A stretch of DNA of 64,000 nucleotides from positions 216,920-280,919 of the forward strand of contig NZ_BNAO01000005.1 in the NCBI RefSeq assembly GCF_014653435.1, in the 5' to 3' direction. A model generated the notes under the pieces. That model was given only the letters and a program-made list of their open reading frames with translations, did no database searches and had not been told where the DNA came from. This document shows, one piece after another, positions 44,332-52,811 of this stretch. The DNA is from Alishewanella longhuensis. GTDB lineage: Bacteria > Pseudomonadota > Gammaproteobacteria > Enterobacterales > Alteromonadaceae. Each line of letters begins with the position of its first letter. Position 1 is the stretch's first letter. The translations under genes and the position numbers were made by a program.

Positions 44332-45705
44332 ATGTTACCTTTTTCCCGCTTTGAAGCCAGAACCATTCTAAAACTGTCGGGCCCTATTGTCTTGGCCCAG
44401 TTAACGCAAACCCTGATGTACTTTGTCGACACCGTGATGGCCGGACGCTACAGCGCCATGGATATGGCTGCTATCGCGGTAGCCTCAGGTTTGTGGCTGC
44501 CGGTCGTATTGACCATGCAAGGCTTATTACTGGCCCTCACCCCTATTATTGCCCAGTTTTATGGCAGCAAACAAACCAAACCGATCAGCCACTTTACGTT
44601 GCAAGGGCTGTATTTGGGTTTTATGTTAGCAGCAATTTTATTTGTGGTGATGCTGTTTGCCGACATACCGCTGGCAAAACTTAATATGGAAGCGGCATTG
44701 CGCGATAAAACGCTGGAGTATTTGTATTATGTCAGCTTTGGCTTGTTCCCTGCCGCAGGCTATATGGTAATGCGCAATTTATTTGAAGGCCTGGGGAATA
44801 CCAAAGCCAGTATGTGGATTGCCTTTGTCGGTATTCTGGTCAATATCCCTGCAAACTATATTTTTATCTACGGCAAGTTAGGCATGCCAGCCCTTGGCGG
44901 CGCAGGTTGTGGTATTGCTACCAGCCTGGTGTTTGTTGCCATGTTTATCGCCATGCTCGTTTATGGCTATACCAGCCGCAGCACCCGGCCTTACCGGCAC
45001 TGGCCGCAAACACTTTGGTTAAGCTTAAAAGACCAATGGCAAATTATTCGCATTGGAACCCCTATTGCTTGCTCTATTTTCTTTGAAGTCACCCTGTTTG
45101 CCTGCATCCCGTTAGTTATCGTGCATTTAGGGCCGATAATGGTGGCAGGCCATCAAATTGCACACAATTACAGCGCAATTGTCTTTATGCTACCACTCTC
45201 TTTAGGGCTGGCCGCAACCATTCGCGTGGGCCATTTGGTGGGCGAAAATAATCTGCAAGAGCTGAAAAAAGCCATTAGCACCGCCATTATCTTGTCGATG
45301 GCGATGTCCATTTTAACGGTGATCTTTACATTAATCTTCCGTAATCAAGTAGCAAACCTTTATACCTCTGATGCCGCCGTTATTGCCTTGGCTAGCTCTT
45401 TACTGATTTTAGCCGCGATTTATCAGTTCTCCGATGCGGTACAGGTGGTGGCGGCCTGTGCCTTACGTGGCATGAAAATTACCAAACCGGTGTTTTTTAT
45501 TACTTTAATTTCCTATTGGCCAATCGGCTTTGGTTTTGGTGCCGTATTAGGTTTAACAGATTGGTTAGTTGAGCCGATGGGCGCGCATGGCTTTTGGATT
45601 GGCATTATTGTCGGTCTTACCGTTGCAGCGTTAGCATTGGCAGTGGTGTTACGTAAACAGCTAAATAGGATGGAACATGCACATCTTAAAGGCGCTGCAA
45701 CTTAG
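44332..45705 (+). CDS. norM: MATE family multidrug efflux protein NorM
   Basis: A 457-residue transporter with twelve predicted helices that exports cationic drugs in exchange for Na+ or H+. LAQLTQTLMYFVDTVMAGRYSAMDMAAIAV near the N-terminus is the NorM signature, and the second half repeats the fold with GHQIAHNYSAIVFMLPLSLG. The start at 44332 (MLPFSRFEARTIL) fits the family; the frame reaches back into ribE without reason. It overlaps the next gene by 29 bases. Confidence 0.92.
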   Translation: MLPFSRFEARTILKLSGPIVLAQLTQTLMYFVDTVMAGRYSAMDMAAIAVASGLWLPVVLTMQGLLLALTPIIAQFYGSKQTKPISHFTLQGLYLGFMLAAILFVVMLFADIPLAKLNMEAALRDKTLEYLYYVSFGLFPAAGYMVMRNLFEGLGNTKASMWIAFVGILVNIPANYIFIYGKLGMPALGGAGCGIATSLVFVAMFIAMLVYGYTSRSTRPYRHWPQTLWLSLKDQWQIIRIGTPIACSIFFEVTLFACIPLVIVHLGPIMVAGHQIAHNYSAIVFMLPLSLGLAATIRVGHLVGENNLQELKKAISTAIILSMAMSILTVIFTLIFRNQVANLYTSDAAVIALASSLLILAAIYQFSDAVQVVAACALRGMKITKPVFFITLISYWPIGFGFGAVLGLTDWLVEPMGAHGFWIGIIVGLTVAALALAVVLRKQLNRMEHAHLKGAAT

Positions 45706-46696
45706 TGTGTTCTCTGCGGTGCTCTGCCTGCCACTTACTGGCTGTAAAGACACCGCTGGCACCGCCGAGCTTAAAGACTATCAGCAGCGACTAAATCGAG
45801 TATTGGCGTTAAACAGCCCCGCCGCTAAACCTGAACCCAGCCCGGCTTTTCCGGCAAAATCTGCCTTACAGCAACCTTTACCTGAATTACGCATCGATTT
45901 ACTCGATGCCTTTGCTACCCGTAGCTGCGGCCTGGATATGCTCATCGCTGAGCGTAATAGCAGCATGGGCAAAGTTTTTACCGCCAGTAAAAGGCTCAAT
46001 TATGAGTTACGCTTTTTAGCCAGCCTACAAAACTGCTTACAGCAGTCCTGGCCGGAGCCATTAAAAGGCCAGTTAACTGAGATTTATCAACAAAAACAAC
46101 AAAGCATCAGCATTGCCTTAGACAATATGCTGCAAACTGATGACACCTTACGCAAACGCTGGCTTGCCGCCAGCCAAGGTGTAATAGCGGGCACTAACAA
46201 AGGTTTTGAAGAAAGCTTGGGAGCATTGCAGCAGCTGTTGGATCTTAAACAGGCAATAGCCCGGCAAGATTGGTACAGTGCCAGCCAAATTGACCCTGAG
46301 CAAGCGCTGGCCACCTTATACCGCTCTGCTTTTTTATCTGAACTGCAATTTAGCTTACGCTATGCCAACAGCTGGTTTGCTGCAGTTAATCCTGCGCTAC
46401 TAAAAATAGATCCCGCCAGCCTCTGCCAGCGTGGCCCCAGCGAGCAGTTGACCATTTTAAGCACCGTATTTCGTAAATACTTTATAGGCGAGGTACAAGC
46501 CTATCTGGCAGAGCTAAACCGCTACCAGCAACAAAGTTGGCCATTAATGTTAGAGCTCTACCAAGACAGTCAGATGTTACCGGTGCTTACCGAGCGTTAT
46601 GTCAGCCAGGCAGAACAGTTACAACAACAGCTTTTACAGCATGTTGCCTGGTATCAACGGTTAAATCAGCTCTGTCCAGTCGGCCTTACCGGCTAA
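45677..46696 (+). CDS. DUF3080 family lipoprotein
   Basis: A 339-residue predicted lipoprotein with lipobox LTGC (Cys 23) followed by Lys-Asp. Asp at +3 and Lys at +2 leave sorting open. CGLDMLIAERNSSMGKVF near residue 89 is the DUF3080 core. The rest is helical and rich in Gln and Leu. The family is confined to Alteromonadales and relatives, and its function is unknown. Its start lies inside norM, which points to coupling. Confidence 0.8.
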   Translation: MHILKALQLSVFSAVLCLPLTGCKDTAGTAELKDYQQRLNRVLALNSPAAKPEPSPAFPAKSALQQPLPELRIDLLDAFATRSCGLDMLIAERNSSMGKVFTASKRLNYELRFLASLQNCLQQSWPEPLKGQLTEIYQQKQQSISIALDNMLQTDDTLRKRWLAASQGVIAGTNKGFEESLGALQQLLDLKQAIARQDWYSASQIDPEQALATLYRSAFLSELQFSLRYANSWFAAVNPALLKIDPASLCQRGPSEQLTILSTVFRKYFIGEVQAYLAELNRYQQQSWPLMLELYQDSQMLPVLTERYVSQAEQLQQQLLQHVAWYQRLNQLCPVGLTG

Positions 46697-46810
46697 ATTT
46701 CAAGCAAACACAAAGAAGAAGCAGAAAAACACTTGCCAATAAGGCGGCGGCACAATAACATAGCCGCCGTTGTCAGCCCTTATCACGAAACGGCCAGCAA
46801 CACAAAGTGT

Positions 46811-46887
46811 GCGTCCTTAGCTCAGCTGGTTAGAGCACCACCTTGACATGGTGGGGGTCGGTGGTTCGAGTCCACTAGGACGCACCA
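46811..46887 (+). tRNA. tRNA-Val (anticodon GAC)
   Basis: A full cloverleaf: acceptor GCGTCCT/AGGACGC, D arm GCTC/GAGC, anticodon stem CCACC/GGTGG around TTGACAT, T arm GGTGG with TTCGAGT, and an encoded CCA end. The anticodon GAC reads valine codons GUC and GUU. It is a single gene just before the nitrate region. Confidence 0.97.
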
Positions 46888-46898
46888 AGAATTTCAAA

Positions 46899-46933
46899 CA
46901 GAAACGCCGCTCCTTGAGCGGCGTTTCTGTTTT
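46899..46933. terminator. Terminator after tRNA-Val
   Basis: A perfect 13-bp hairpin CAGAAACGCCGCT/AGCGGCGTTTCTG with a five-base loop, then TTTT. It ends the tRNA transcript and is also the first structure after the convergent cobA end. Confidence 0.8.
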
Positions 46934-46941
46934 AGGTTACT

Positions 46942-47757
46942 TCAAGCCGCTACCTCACTGGCGTGCTGCTTTAGCTGCGCAACCAACTGTCTGGCAGCGC
47001 GTTGGCGCCGGGCAACCTGACCAACCAAAATTAAACAGGGCGACTGTAAAGCCATCGTTTTTGCGATATTGGCGGCATCGGCCAGTGTACTTAACACTTG
47101 TCGTTGTTGCGGCCGACTACCGTTTTCTATTAGTAATAATGGCCAATCGGCTTGCAGACCATGCGCCATAAGCTGCTGGCTAATTTCGCTTAGCGCATTC
47201 AATCCCATATAAAATACCAGCGTTTGGCCTGGTTGCGCCAGGCTGGTCCAGTCCTGAGTCGTATCGCAGTCTTTATCTACCGCACTGATAAAGCGCAGCT
47301 GTTGAGCAATAGCGCGCTCGGTCAACGGTATGCCGGTAGCGGCCGCACAGCCTGAAGCGGCACTGATGCCAGGTACAATATGCCACGGTACCCCAGCTTT
47401 ATCTAATGCATCTAATTCTTCGGCCAGGCGGCTAAAAATCGCCGGATCGCCACCTTTTAAGCGCACCACTTTTAAGCCTTGTCGAGCTAGCGCTACCAAC
47501 AAGGCGCCGATTTGTGGCTGCGAGTAATTATGCTGACCACGGCTTTTGCCTACATCAAAACACTGACACGAAGCTGGGATAAGGGCCAGTATTTCTGCAC
47601 TGACCAGCCTATCGTAAACTACCACTTCGGCATTCTGGATCAGTGTTAGCGCCCGTAAAGTCAGTAAATCGGCAGCGCCAGGCCCGGCACCGACCAAGGC
47701 AACTTCGCCAATCTTGGTTCGCTTACCGCGCCGATGAACAGTATTAATTGATAACAT
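46942..47757 (-). CDS. cobA: Uroporphyrinogen-III C-methyltransferase (SUMT)
   Basis: A 271-residue SAM-dependent enzyme that methylates uroporphyrinogen III at C2 and C7 to precorrin-2, the siroheme precursor. VALVGAGPGAADLLTLRAL near residues 19-37, VVYDRLVS, RLKGGDPAIFSR and VPGISAASGCAAATGIPLTER are the family motifs. Its start overlaps the nasA end by 14 bases. The siroheme is needed by NirB on the other strand, so the pathway is closed within the cluster; a dehydrogenase/ferrochelatase (CysG N-domain) is not present here. Confidence 0.93.
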   Translation of the reverse strand: MLSINTVHRRGKRTKIGEVALVGAGPGAADLLTLRALTLIQNAEVVVYDRLVSAEILALIPASCQCFDVGKSRGQHNYSQPQIGALLVALARQGLKVVRLKGGDPAIFSRLAEELDALDKAGVPWHIVPGISAASGCAAATGIPLTERAIAQQLRFISAVDKDCDTTQDWTSLAQPGQTLVFYMGLNALSEISQQLMAHGLQADWPLLLIENGSRPQQRQVLSTLADAANIAKTMALQSPCLILVGQVARRQRAARQLVAQLKQHASEVAA

Positions 47758-50485
47758 CGCTAAACTCCTTACTCTTTTCCTTTGGCAAACACATGTGTTG
47801 TGCGAGTTCTTTCGTTAACAGCGCAGCAAGCTCCGGCAGACATGATCCACAGTTAGTACCACACCGCAGCTGTTGTCCCAGCTTGGCGGTAGTATCCGCT
47901 CCCTTGCTTATTGCCCGGCATATCAGTTGGCTACGTACATTAAAACAGCTGCAAATCAGTGCGCTGTTATCGATAACACCACCCGCTCCTGCCGTACCAC
48001 TTAGCAAGCGACGGCGCGCGTCCTGACTTAAAGGTTCCGAAAATTGCAAATTCAGCCAGGCAAGATCGATAGTGGGAGCTTCAGCACCAGCCAATAGCAA
48101 CCAATGTAGCTGGGCGTCAACAACTGCCGCTGCGCGATAGTCAAACCTGGTGCCGGTCTTACTATCACTACAATACAGCGTTGGCGTAAATTGCAACTGT
48201 TGCAGCAGATCCGCGATGTCGACCAGAGAAGAAGTAGCCGCTAAGCGGTAACTTTGACAATCACCTAGCGGTACCCGCGCCAAATAATCAGAATTAAATA
48301 CCGCTAATTGTGCTGGCGTTAACGGATGGCGCGTTAGCAGCAGTGCCTGCCAACGAGGGACAACACGGCGTAGCGCTACCTGACCGAGCTTTAATGCAGG
48401 TTGGCCAGAGAGCGGATCGGTATCTGCCGCAAACAACACATCTGCTCGTGCTTGGCTGGCAAACTGCGCACTCCAATGCATAGGCACAAACAGCTCTCCA
48501 GGTCGTTGATCAGTACTTATTTCAGCCCGCAGCAGCAACTGGCCATAACGATTACGTAGTTGCACCAAGTCTGCGGCAGCAATACCATACAAGGCCGCAT
48601 CAGCCGGATGTATCGCAACAAAAGGCTCTGGTGTATGCTGCATTAGGCGGGGTACATTGCCCGTGCGTGTCATGCTGTGCCACTGATCGCGCAATCTGCC
48701 GCTGTTTAACCACAGTGGTGTCTGGGCTGAGGCTTCCACAAACTGGCATTGGCGTACTGCAATAAACTGCGCCTTGCCAGTGGCGGTAAAAAACCGACCG
48801 TTACTAAACAACCGAGCGGTTCCAAAAGGATTAGCGCTGTTAACTGGCCATTGCACCGGCGCTAACTGCTGATACTGTTCAGCCGTTAGCTGTGCCAAAC
48901 CTGAAATGTCAAAAGCACGTTTTTGCTTATCATCCCCGGCACTATTACCAAACGCGGATAACGCGGCATGCTCGGCAAAAATCTCTGCGGCGCTGCTAAA
49001 ATTAAAGCCTTGGGTAAAACCAAGCGCGTTAGCCACTTCACAAATAATCTGCCAGTCGGCTTTAGCCCCAGCAGGTGGCGAATACAATGCCCGCTGCCGT
49101 GAGATACGCCGCTCAGAATTCGTCACTGTGCCGTCTTTTTCACTCCAAGCCAATGCAGGTAGTTTAATCGTCGCGCAGTCCAGCGTATCAGTGTGTTGAT
49201 AAATATCACTGACGATAACTAACGGGCACTTTGCCAGCGCCGCCTTTACCTTATCAGCCTGCGGCATGCTCACCACCGGGTTAGTTGCCATAACCCATAG
49301 CGCTTTGATCTCACCGCGTTCAATGGCGTCAAACAGCTCTACCGCTTTGTAGCCCGGTGCTGCGGCCAAGTTCGGAGCCTGCCAGAACTGCCCAACCAGC
49401 GCCTGTTGCGCCGGATTACTGTAATCAATATGTGCTGCCAATTGATTGGCAAGGCCACCGACTTCGCGCCCACCCATTGCATTGGGTTGACCGGTCAATG
49501 AAAAAGGGCCTGCACCTGCTTTACCAATGCGACCGGTGGCCAAGTGGCAATTGATGATGGCGTTCACCTTGTCTGTACCATTCATCGCCTGATTCACGCC
49601 TTGCGAAAACAGCGTCAGGCTTAGCTGCTCGTCGGCAAACCAGCGATAAAATTTTGTCACTTGTGCTTCAGGTAAGTCAGTTCCGGCCGCTACCTGTGCT
49701 ATGCTGGCTGCTTGCAACTGAGCACTGGCCAATGCTTGTGCAAAACCCTCGGTATGCAAGCTAATAAAACGATGATCAAGCTTACCTTGCTCAGCCAGAA
49801 AGCTCAGTAAGCCATTAAACAGCAATACATCGCTACCGGGGCGCAGCTGCAGATGTAGCTGCGCACTCTCACAACTGGCGGTGCGCCTTGGATCGATGAC
49901 GACCAGCCGAGCTGTCGGCTTAGTTTGCAACACCCTTTGTATCCGCTGAAACAACACGGGATGATTCCAGGCCATATTAGCACCGACCAGCACAAACAGC
50001 CGTGCTTGCTCGATATCGTCATAACACCCCGGCACCACATCAGCACCAAAAGCCCGCTTATGCCCGGCCACGGTAGAGGCCATACACAATCTTGAGTTTG
50101 TGTCGACATGTGGGCTGCCAACAAAGCCTTTCATTAGCTTATTGGCGACATAATAATCTTCAGTAAGTAACTGACCAGATAGATACATGGCCACAGCGCC
50201 AGGGCCATGCTGGGCAATGGTTTGCTTTAATCCCTCTGCCACCGCATTAATCGCTTTTGGCCAATTGCAATTAATACCGTTAATTTGTGGCTGTAACAAA
50301 CGGCCTGTAGTACCCATGGTTTGACCAAGCGCACTACCCTTAACACAAAGTCGGCCCAAATTCGCCGGATGCGCATCGTCGCCTCTAATATGCAGATCTT
50401 GCCTGTCCAGGCTGTTGTCTGTTGTGCTGGCGCTGATACCGCAACCGACTCCACAATAGGGACAAGTAGTTAGCGTTGTTGTCAT
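47744..50485 (-). CDS. nasA: Assimilatory nitrate reductase catalytic subunit NasA
   Basis: A 913-residue cytoplasmic molybdoenzyme reducing nitrate to nitrite. The N-terminal CPYCGVGCGIS with a later Cys in LCVKGSALGQ binds a [4Fe-4S] cluster; the rest of residues 40-700 is the bis-MGD molybdopterin fold (SRLCMASTVAGHKRAFG, GSDVLLFNG, ATNPVVSMPQAD, LPALAWSEKDGTVTNSERR). The C-terminal part (842-895) adds a BFD-like [2Fe-2S] domain with CSCFNV and CGTNCGSC, as in Klebsiella NasA. No Tat signal is present. The start at 50485 (MTTTLTTCPYCG) fits the family better than 50512. It is preceded by a sigma-54 promoter and a terminator leader. Confidence 0.95.
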   Translation of the reverse strand: MTTTLTTCPYCGVGCGISASTTDNSLDRQDLHIRGDDAHPANLGRLCVKGSALGQTMGTTGRLLQPQINGINCNWPKAINAVAEGLKQTIAQHGPGAVAMYLSGQLLTEDYYVANKLMKGFVGSPHVDTNSRLCMASTVAGHKRAFGADVVPGCYDDIEQARLFVLVGANMAWNHPVLFQRIQRVLQTKPTARLVVIDPRRTASCESAQLHLQLRPGSDVLLFNGLLSFLAEQGKLDHRFISLHTEGFAQALASAQLQAASIAQVAAGTDLPEAQVTKFYRWFADEQLSLTLFSQGVNQAMNGTDKVNAIINCHLATGRIGKAGAGPFSLTGQPNAMGGREVGGLANQLAAHIDYSNPAQQALVGQFWQAPNLAAAPGYKAVELFDAIERGEIKALWVMATNPVVSMPQADKVKAALAKCPLVIVSDIYQHTDTLDCATIKLPALAWSEKDGTVTNSERRISRQRALYSPPAGAKADWQIICEVANALGFTQGFNFSSAAEIFAEHAALSAFGNSAGDDKQKRAFDISGLAQLTAEQYQQLAPVQWPVNSANPFGTARLFSNGRFFTATGKAQFIAVRQCQFVEASAQTPLWLNSGRLRDQWHSMTRTGNVPRLMQHTPEPFVAIHPADAALYGIAAADLVQLRNRYGQLLLRAEISTDQRPGELFVPMHWSAQFASQARADVLFAADTDPLSGQPALKLGQVALRRVVPRWQALLLTRHPLTPAQLAVFNSDYLARVPLGDCQSYRLAATSSLVDIADLLQQLQFTPTLYCSDSKTGTRFDYRAAAVVDAQLHWLLLAGAEAPTIDLAWLNLQFSEPLSQDARRRLLSGTAGAGGVIDNSALICSCFNVRSQLICRAISKGADTTAKLGQQLRCGTNCGSCLPELAALLTKELAQHMCLPKEKSKEFSDVIN

Positions 50486-50510
50486 AATTAACAGGTATCC
50501 TGCTGTTAGC

Positions 50511-50562
50511 AAAAAAAAACGCTCGCGTTGTTAGTCGGCAAAACCGAGTAACAAAGCGAGCG
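50511..50562 (-). terminator. Leader terminator before nasA (attenuator)
   Basis: On the minus strand CGCTCGC and GCGAGCG close a hairpin (50562-50520) with inner TTGTTA/TAACAA and TCGG/CCGA stems, followed by nine U (50519-50511). It ends 25 bases before the nasA ATG, so transcription must pass it. This points to antitermination control by NasT. Confidence 0.85.
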
Positions 50563-50571
50563 CCATTGCTC
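50558..50571 (-). promoter_or_regulatory. ANTAR-type hexaloop hairpin overlapping the nasA terminator
   Basis: Minus-strand RNA: GAGC-AAUGGC-GCUC, a 4-bp stem with a six-base loop holding A at position 1 and G at 4, the pattern known for ANTAR-protein RNA targets. Its 3' arm shares bases with the terminator 5' arm, so the two exclude each other. The stem is short and a clear partner hairpin upstream was not found. Confidence 0.45.
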
Positions 50572-50611
50572 AATAATTTTAAATTTTTATGTCTTAATAC
50601 TGCTTTGAATT

Positions 50612-50627
50612 AGCAAGCATAGTGCCA
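50612..50627 (-). promoter_or_regulatory. Sigma-54 promoter of nasA
   Basis: Minus-strand TGGCACTATGCTTGCT matches the consensus TGGCAC-N5-TTGCW exactly, with GG and GC ten bases apart. The predicted start point is near 50601, about 115 bases before the nasA ATG and upstream of the leader terminator. Confidence 0.8.
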
Positions 50628-50702
50628 GTAAAAAAAACCATCTATTATCATAGTGTTGCTTTAGCTACTTAGCTTCCCCCTCAAACTGAACGCCTTTATT
50701 CA

Positions 50703-50715
50703 GTGCAATTTGCAC
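50703..50715. promoter_or_regulatory. GTGCAA-T-TTGCAC palindrome, probable activator site
   Basis: A perfect 13-base palindrome in the nasA-nasT gap. Its centre lies 83 bases from the nasA -24 element and 96 from the nasTS one. The same palindrome recurs before nrtA at nearly the same distance. The half-sites contain TGCAC as in NtrC sites but in reversed order. Confidence 0.55.
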
Positions 50716-50803
50716 CAAAAAACAGCATTTTACCCATACAAATCAGACGTTCAAATTAACCTACTCTCCTGTCCGCCTTGTTCCAGCACGATATTTAGCG
50801 CGC

Positions 50804-50819
50804 TGGAACAGCTCTTGCT
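50804..50819 (+). promoter_or_regulatory. Sigma-54 promoter of nasTS
   Basis: TGGAACAGCTCTTGCT has GG and GC ten bases apart and differs from consensus only at one base of the -24 box. It lies 41 bases before the nasT start. Confidence 0.65.
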
Positions 50820-50859
50820 AAGCAACAACTAACTAAAGGTAATAACGGACAGCTGCACA

Positions 50860-51447
50860 GTGGAGAAAACGCCGTTATCAGTAATGCTGGTCGATGATGA
50901 AACAGCCCGGGCGCTGCTGGTTGAACAAGCCTTAGCTAAGCACGGTTATCAGGTGGTATGTCGGCTCACCAGCACGGCAGCGCTGCGTTATCACGTGGAG
51001 CGGGTGCAACCCGACATTATTATTATTGATATGGACTCGCCCGATCGCGATACGCTAGAGCATATGACAGTGATAAGCCAGCATAACCCAAGGCCTATCG
51101 TCTTTTTTGCCAATCATGACGACAATCCCGACAGCATTAAATTGGCCATTCAGGCCGGTGTTAGTGCCTATATCGTTGATGGTTTAACCGCTAAACGGGT
51201 AAAACCCATTATTGATGTTGCCGTTGCACGCTTTAACGAGTTTCAGCAACTGCGCCAGCAACTGCATTCCAGCCAGAGTCAGCTGGCCGAACAGCAACTG
51301 GTAGATAAAGCCAAACGCTTACTGATGAAAAAACAACAGATGGATGAAGCCAAAGCCTTTAGCACTCTGCGCAAACTGGCGATGGATCGGCAACAGAAAA
51401 TGGCCGACGTTGCCAAAGATGTCATCGCTATTCTGGAGGCACTATGA
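50860..51447 (+). CDS. nasT: Nitrate regulator NasT, ANTAR-domain antiterminator
   Basis: A 195-residue response-regulator-like protein. The receiver domain is at about 8-125 (MLVDDETARALLVEQAL, IIIDMDSPDRDTLEHM), with the phosphoacceptor position in DMDSP. The ANTAR domain follows (133-193), with AEQQLVDKAKRLLMKKQQMDE and AFSTLRKLAMDRQQKMADVA. NasT binds paired hairpins in leader RNA and prevents termination; NasS holds it inactive without nitrate. The start codon is GTG at 50860 and the end overlaps nasS as ATGA. Confidence 0.92.
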   Translation: MEKTPLSVMLVDDETARALLVEQALAKHGYQVVCRLTSTAALRYHVERVQPDIIIIDMDSPDRDTLEHMTVISQHNPRPIVFFANHDDNPDSIKLAIQAGVSAYIVDGLTAKRVKPIIDVAVARFNEFQQLRQQLHSSQSQLAEQQLVDKAKRLLMKKQQMDEAKAFSTLRKLAMDRQQKMADVAKDVIAILEAL

Positions 51448-52601
51448 GCATTTATTCTCAGAGCGAACAGCCTGAGCTGACCCTGGGTTTTGTACCGCTG
51501 TTAGACGCGGCGCCGTTAATAGTGGCAAAAGAGCTGGGGCTGTTTGCCGCACAGGGGCTTAATGTTACGCTGCAGCGTGAAGCTTCCTGGGCCAGTATTC
51601 GCGATAAAGTCGCCTTTGGCGTATTAGACGGTGCTCAGATGATAGCTCCATTGCCATTGGCCTCCAGCCTGGGCTTGGGGGCCGCCGCCGTACCCATGAC
51701 CACCGCTCTGGTACTGAGTAGCGGCGGCAATGCCATTACTCTATCCAGCCGCTTAATGCAGCAGTTGGATCTGGACCCGGCCAAACTGCCTTGCCCGCTG
51801 GCCAGTGGCAGAGCTCTGCAACAACATTTGCAGCACCGCACGCAACTGCAACCACTTCGCCTGGCTACGGTATCGCCGTATTCCTGCCATCATTATCAAC
51901 TGCATTACTGGTTAAGTGTAGCCGGTATCAGTGCCCGTCAGGTTGAAGTGATAGGGGTAGCGCCAGCAGCGATGGCCGCACAACTGGCCAGCGGCGCTAT
52001 TGATGGCTTTTGTGTTGGCGAGCCCTGGAGCAGCCTGGCTCAGTTGAATGGCGATGGCACTATTGTGACCAGTTGCGATCAGCTTTGGCATAACTGGCAG
52101 GAAAAAGTGTTTGCAGTAAATCAGCAGTTTGCCGATAACAAACCACAGTGTTATCTGGCGTTACTCACCGCATTGCTGCAGGCCTGCCACTGGTTGGCGG
52201 ATATCAGCAGCAACCCGGACAAAAAAAGCCAGCTGTGGTACTGGCTGGCACAAGGCCATTATTTAGCGCTAACCGATAGCGCACTTCACAATACCGGTCT
52301 TAGCCCTAATACGTTATTTAACAAGGCGGTACCACAAGCCTTTTTTGGCCCAGCGTTAAATATGCCATGGCGCTCGCAAGGTGCCTTTATGCTGCAGCAA
52401 ATGCGTAACCTGCAGCAATGGCAAGGACCACTTAATCAAGCGCTGCTAAGCCAGGTATATCGGCCAGATCTGTACCGTCAGGTCGCCGCTGGCTTGGGGT
52501 TTGCCGCACCGAAAGAAGATTGGCGGCTGGAAGGCTGTGCCGGCACAGTAGGTGAAGGTAGCCGCTTTATTGATGGTCTGGTATTTGGTATGCAGAGTTA
52601 G
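51444..52601 (+). CDS. nasS: Nitrate sensor NasS (cytoplasmic NrtA-like protein)
   Basis: A 385-residue solute-binding-protein homologue without signal peptide, hence cytoplasmic. LTLGFVPLLDAAPLIVAKELGLFAAQGLNVTL, ASWASIRDKVAFGVLDGAQM and IDGFCVGEPWSSLA are shared with NrtA-type nitrate binders. NasS sequesters NasT and releases it when nitrate or nitrite binds. The 4-base overlap with nasT fits a stoichiometric complex. Confidence 0.92.
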   Translation: MSIYSQSEQPELTLGFVPLLDAAPLIVAKELGLFAAQGLNVTLQREASWASIRDKVAFGVLDGAQMIAPLPLASSLGLGAAAVPMTTALVLSSGGNAITLSSRLMQQLDLDPAKLPCPLASGRALQQHLQHRTQLQPLRLATVSPYSCHHYQLHYWLSVAGISARQVEVIGVAPAAMAAQLASGAIDGFCVGEPWSSLAQLNGDGTIVTSCDQLWHNWQEKVFAVNQQFADNKPQCYLALLTALLQACHWLADISSNPDKKSQLWYWLAQGHYLALTDSALHNTGLSPNTLFNKAVPQAFFGPALNMPWRSQGAFMLQQMRNLQQWQGPLNQALLSQVYRPDLYRQVAAGLGFAAPKEDWRLEGCAGTVGEGSRFIDGLVFGMQS

Positions 52602-52631
52602 CAGCTAGGCCCTAACAGCATGGCTCACGTT

Positions 52632-52646
52632 GGTGCAAATTGCACC
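52632..52646. promoter_or_regulatory. GGTGCAA-A-TTGCACC palindrome, probable activator site of nrtA
   Basis: A perfect 15-base palindrome, centre 84 bases from the -24 GG of the nrtA sigma-54 promoter. It repeats the palindrome at 50703 with two more matching bases. Upstream-activator use by NtrC or a relative is inferred. Confidence 0.55.
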
Positions 52647-52721
52647 GTTACTGTGCTAAATGATAACCTGCAGCATACATCATAAAAACATAACCACTTG
52701 ATAAAAGACATATTTAAAACC

Positions 52722-52737
52722 TGGCACGCTAACTGCT
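52722..52737 (+). promoter_or_regulatory. Sigma-54 promoter of nrtA
   Basis: TGGCACGCTAACTGCT; the -24 TGGCAC is perfect, the -12 reads CTGCT, and GG and GC are ten bases apart. The predicted start is near 52749, just before the first leader hairpin. Confidence 0.75.
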
Positions 52738-52751
52738 TCGTTTAAGCCATA

Positions 52752-52811
52752 AGTTGCAAAGAGGCAACTGAACAACAAAACCAGCTAACAAGCTAATGGC
52801 AAAGGCGCCAT
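52752..52811 (+). promoter_or_regulatory. NasT-responsive two-hairpin (ANTAR) leader of nrtA
   Basis: Hairpin 1 is AGTTGC-AAAGAG-GCAACT (52752-52769). Hairpin 2 is ATGGC-AAAGGC-GCCAT (52796-52811). Both have six-base loops with A at position 1 and G at position 4, the paired arrangement known for ANTAR-protein targets. Hairpin 2 uses bases 52806-52811, which are also the 5' end of the terminator stem, so binding of NasT should block terminator formation. Confidence 0.75.

Noticed and set aside
46848-47171. Frame starting inside tRNA-Val and running over the cobA end
   Set aside because: Starts in a tRNA, crosses a terminator and lies opposite cobA.
50600-50612. Hexaloop AAAGCA with imperfect stem as a first ANTAR hairpin for nasA
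   Set aside because: It has a T-T mismatch and lies mostly upstream of the start point predicted from the sigma-54 promoter, so it would not be in the RNA.
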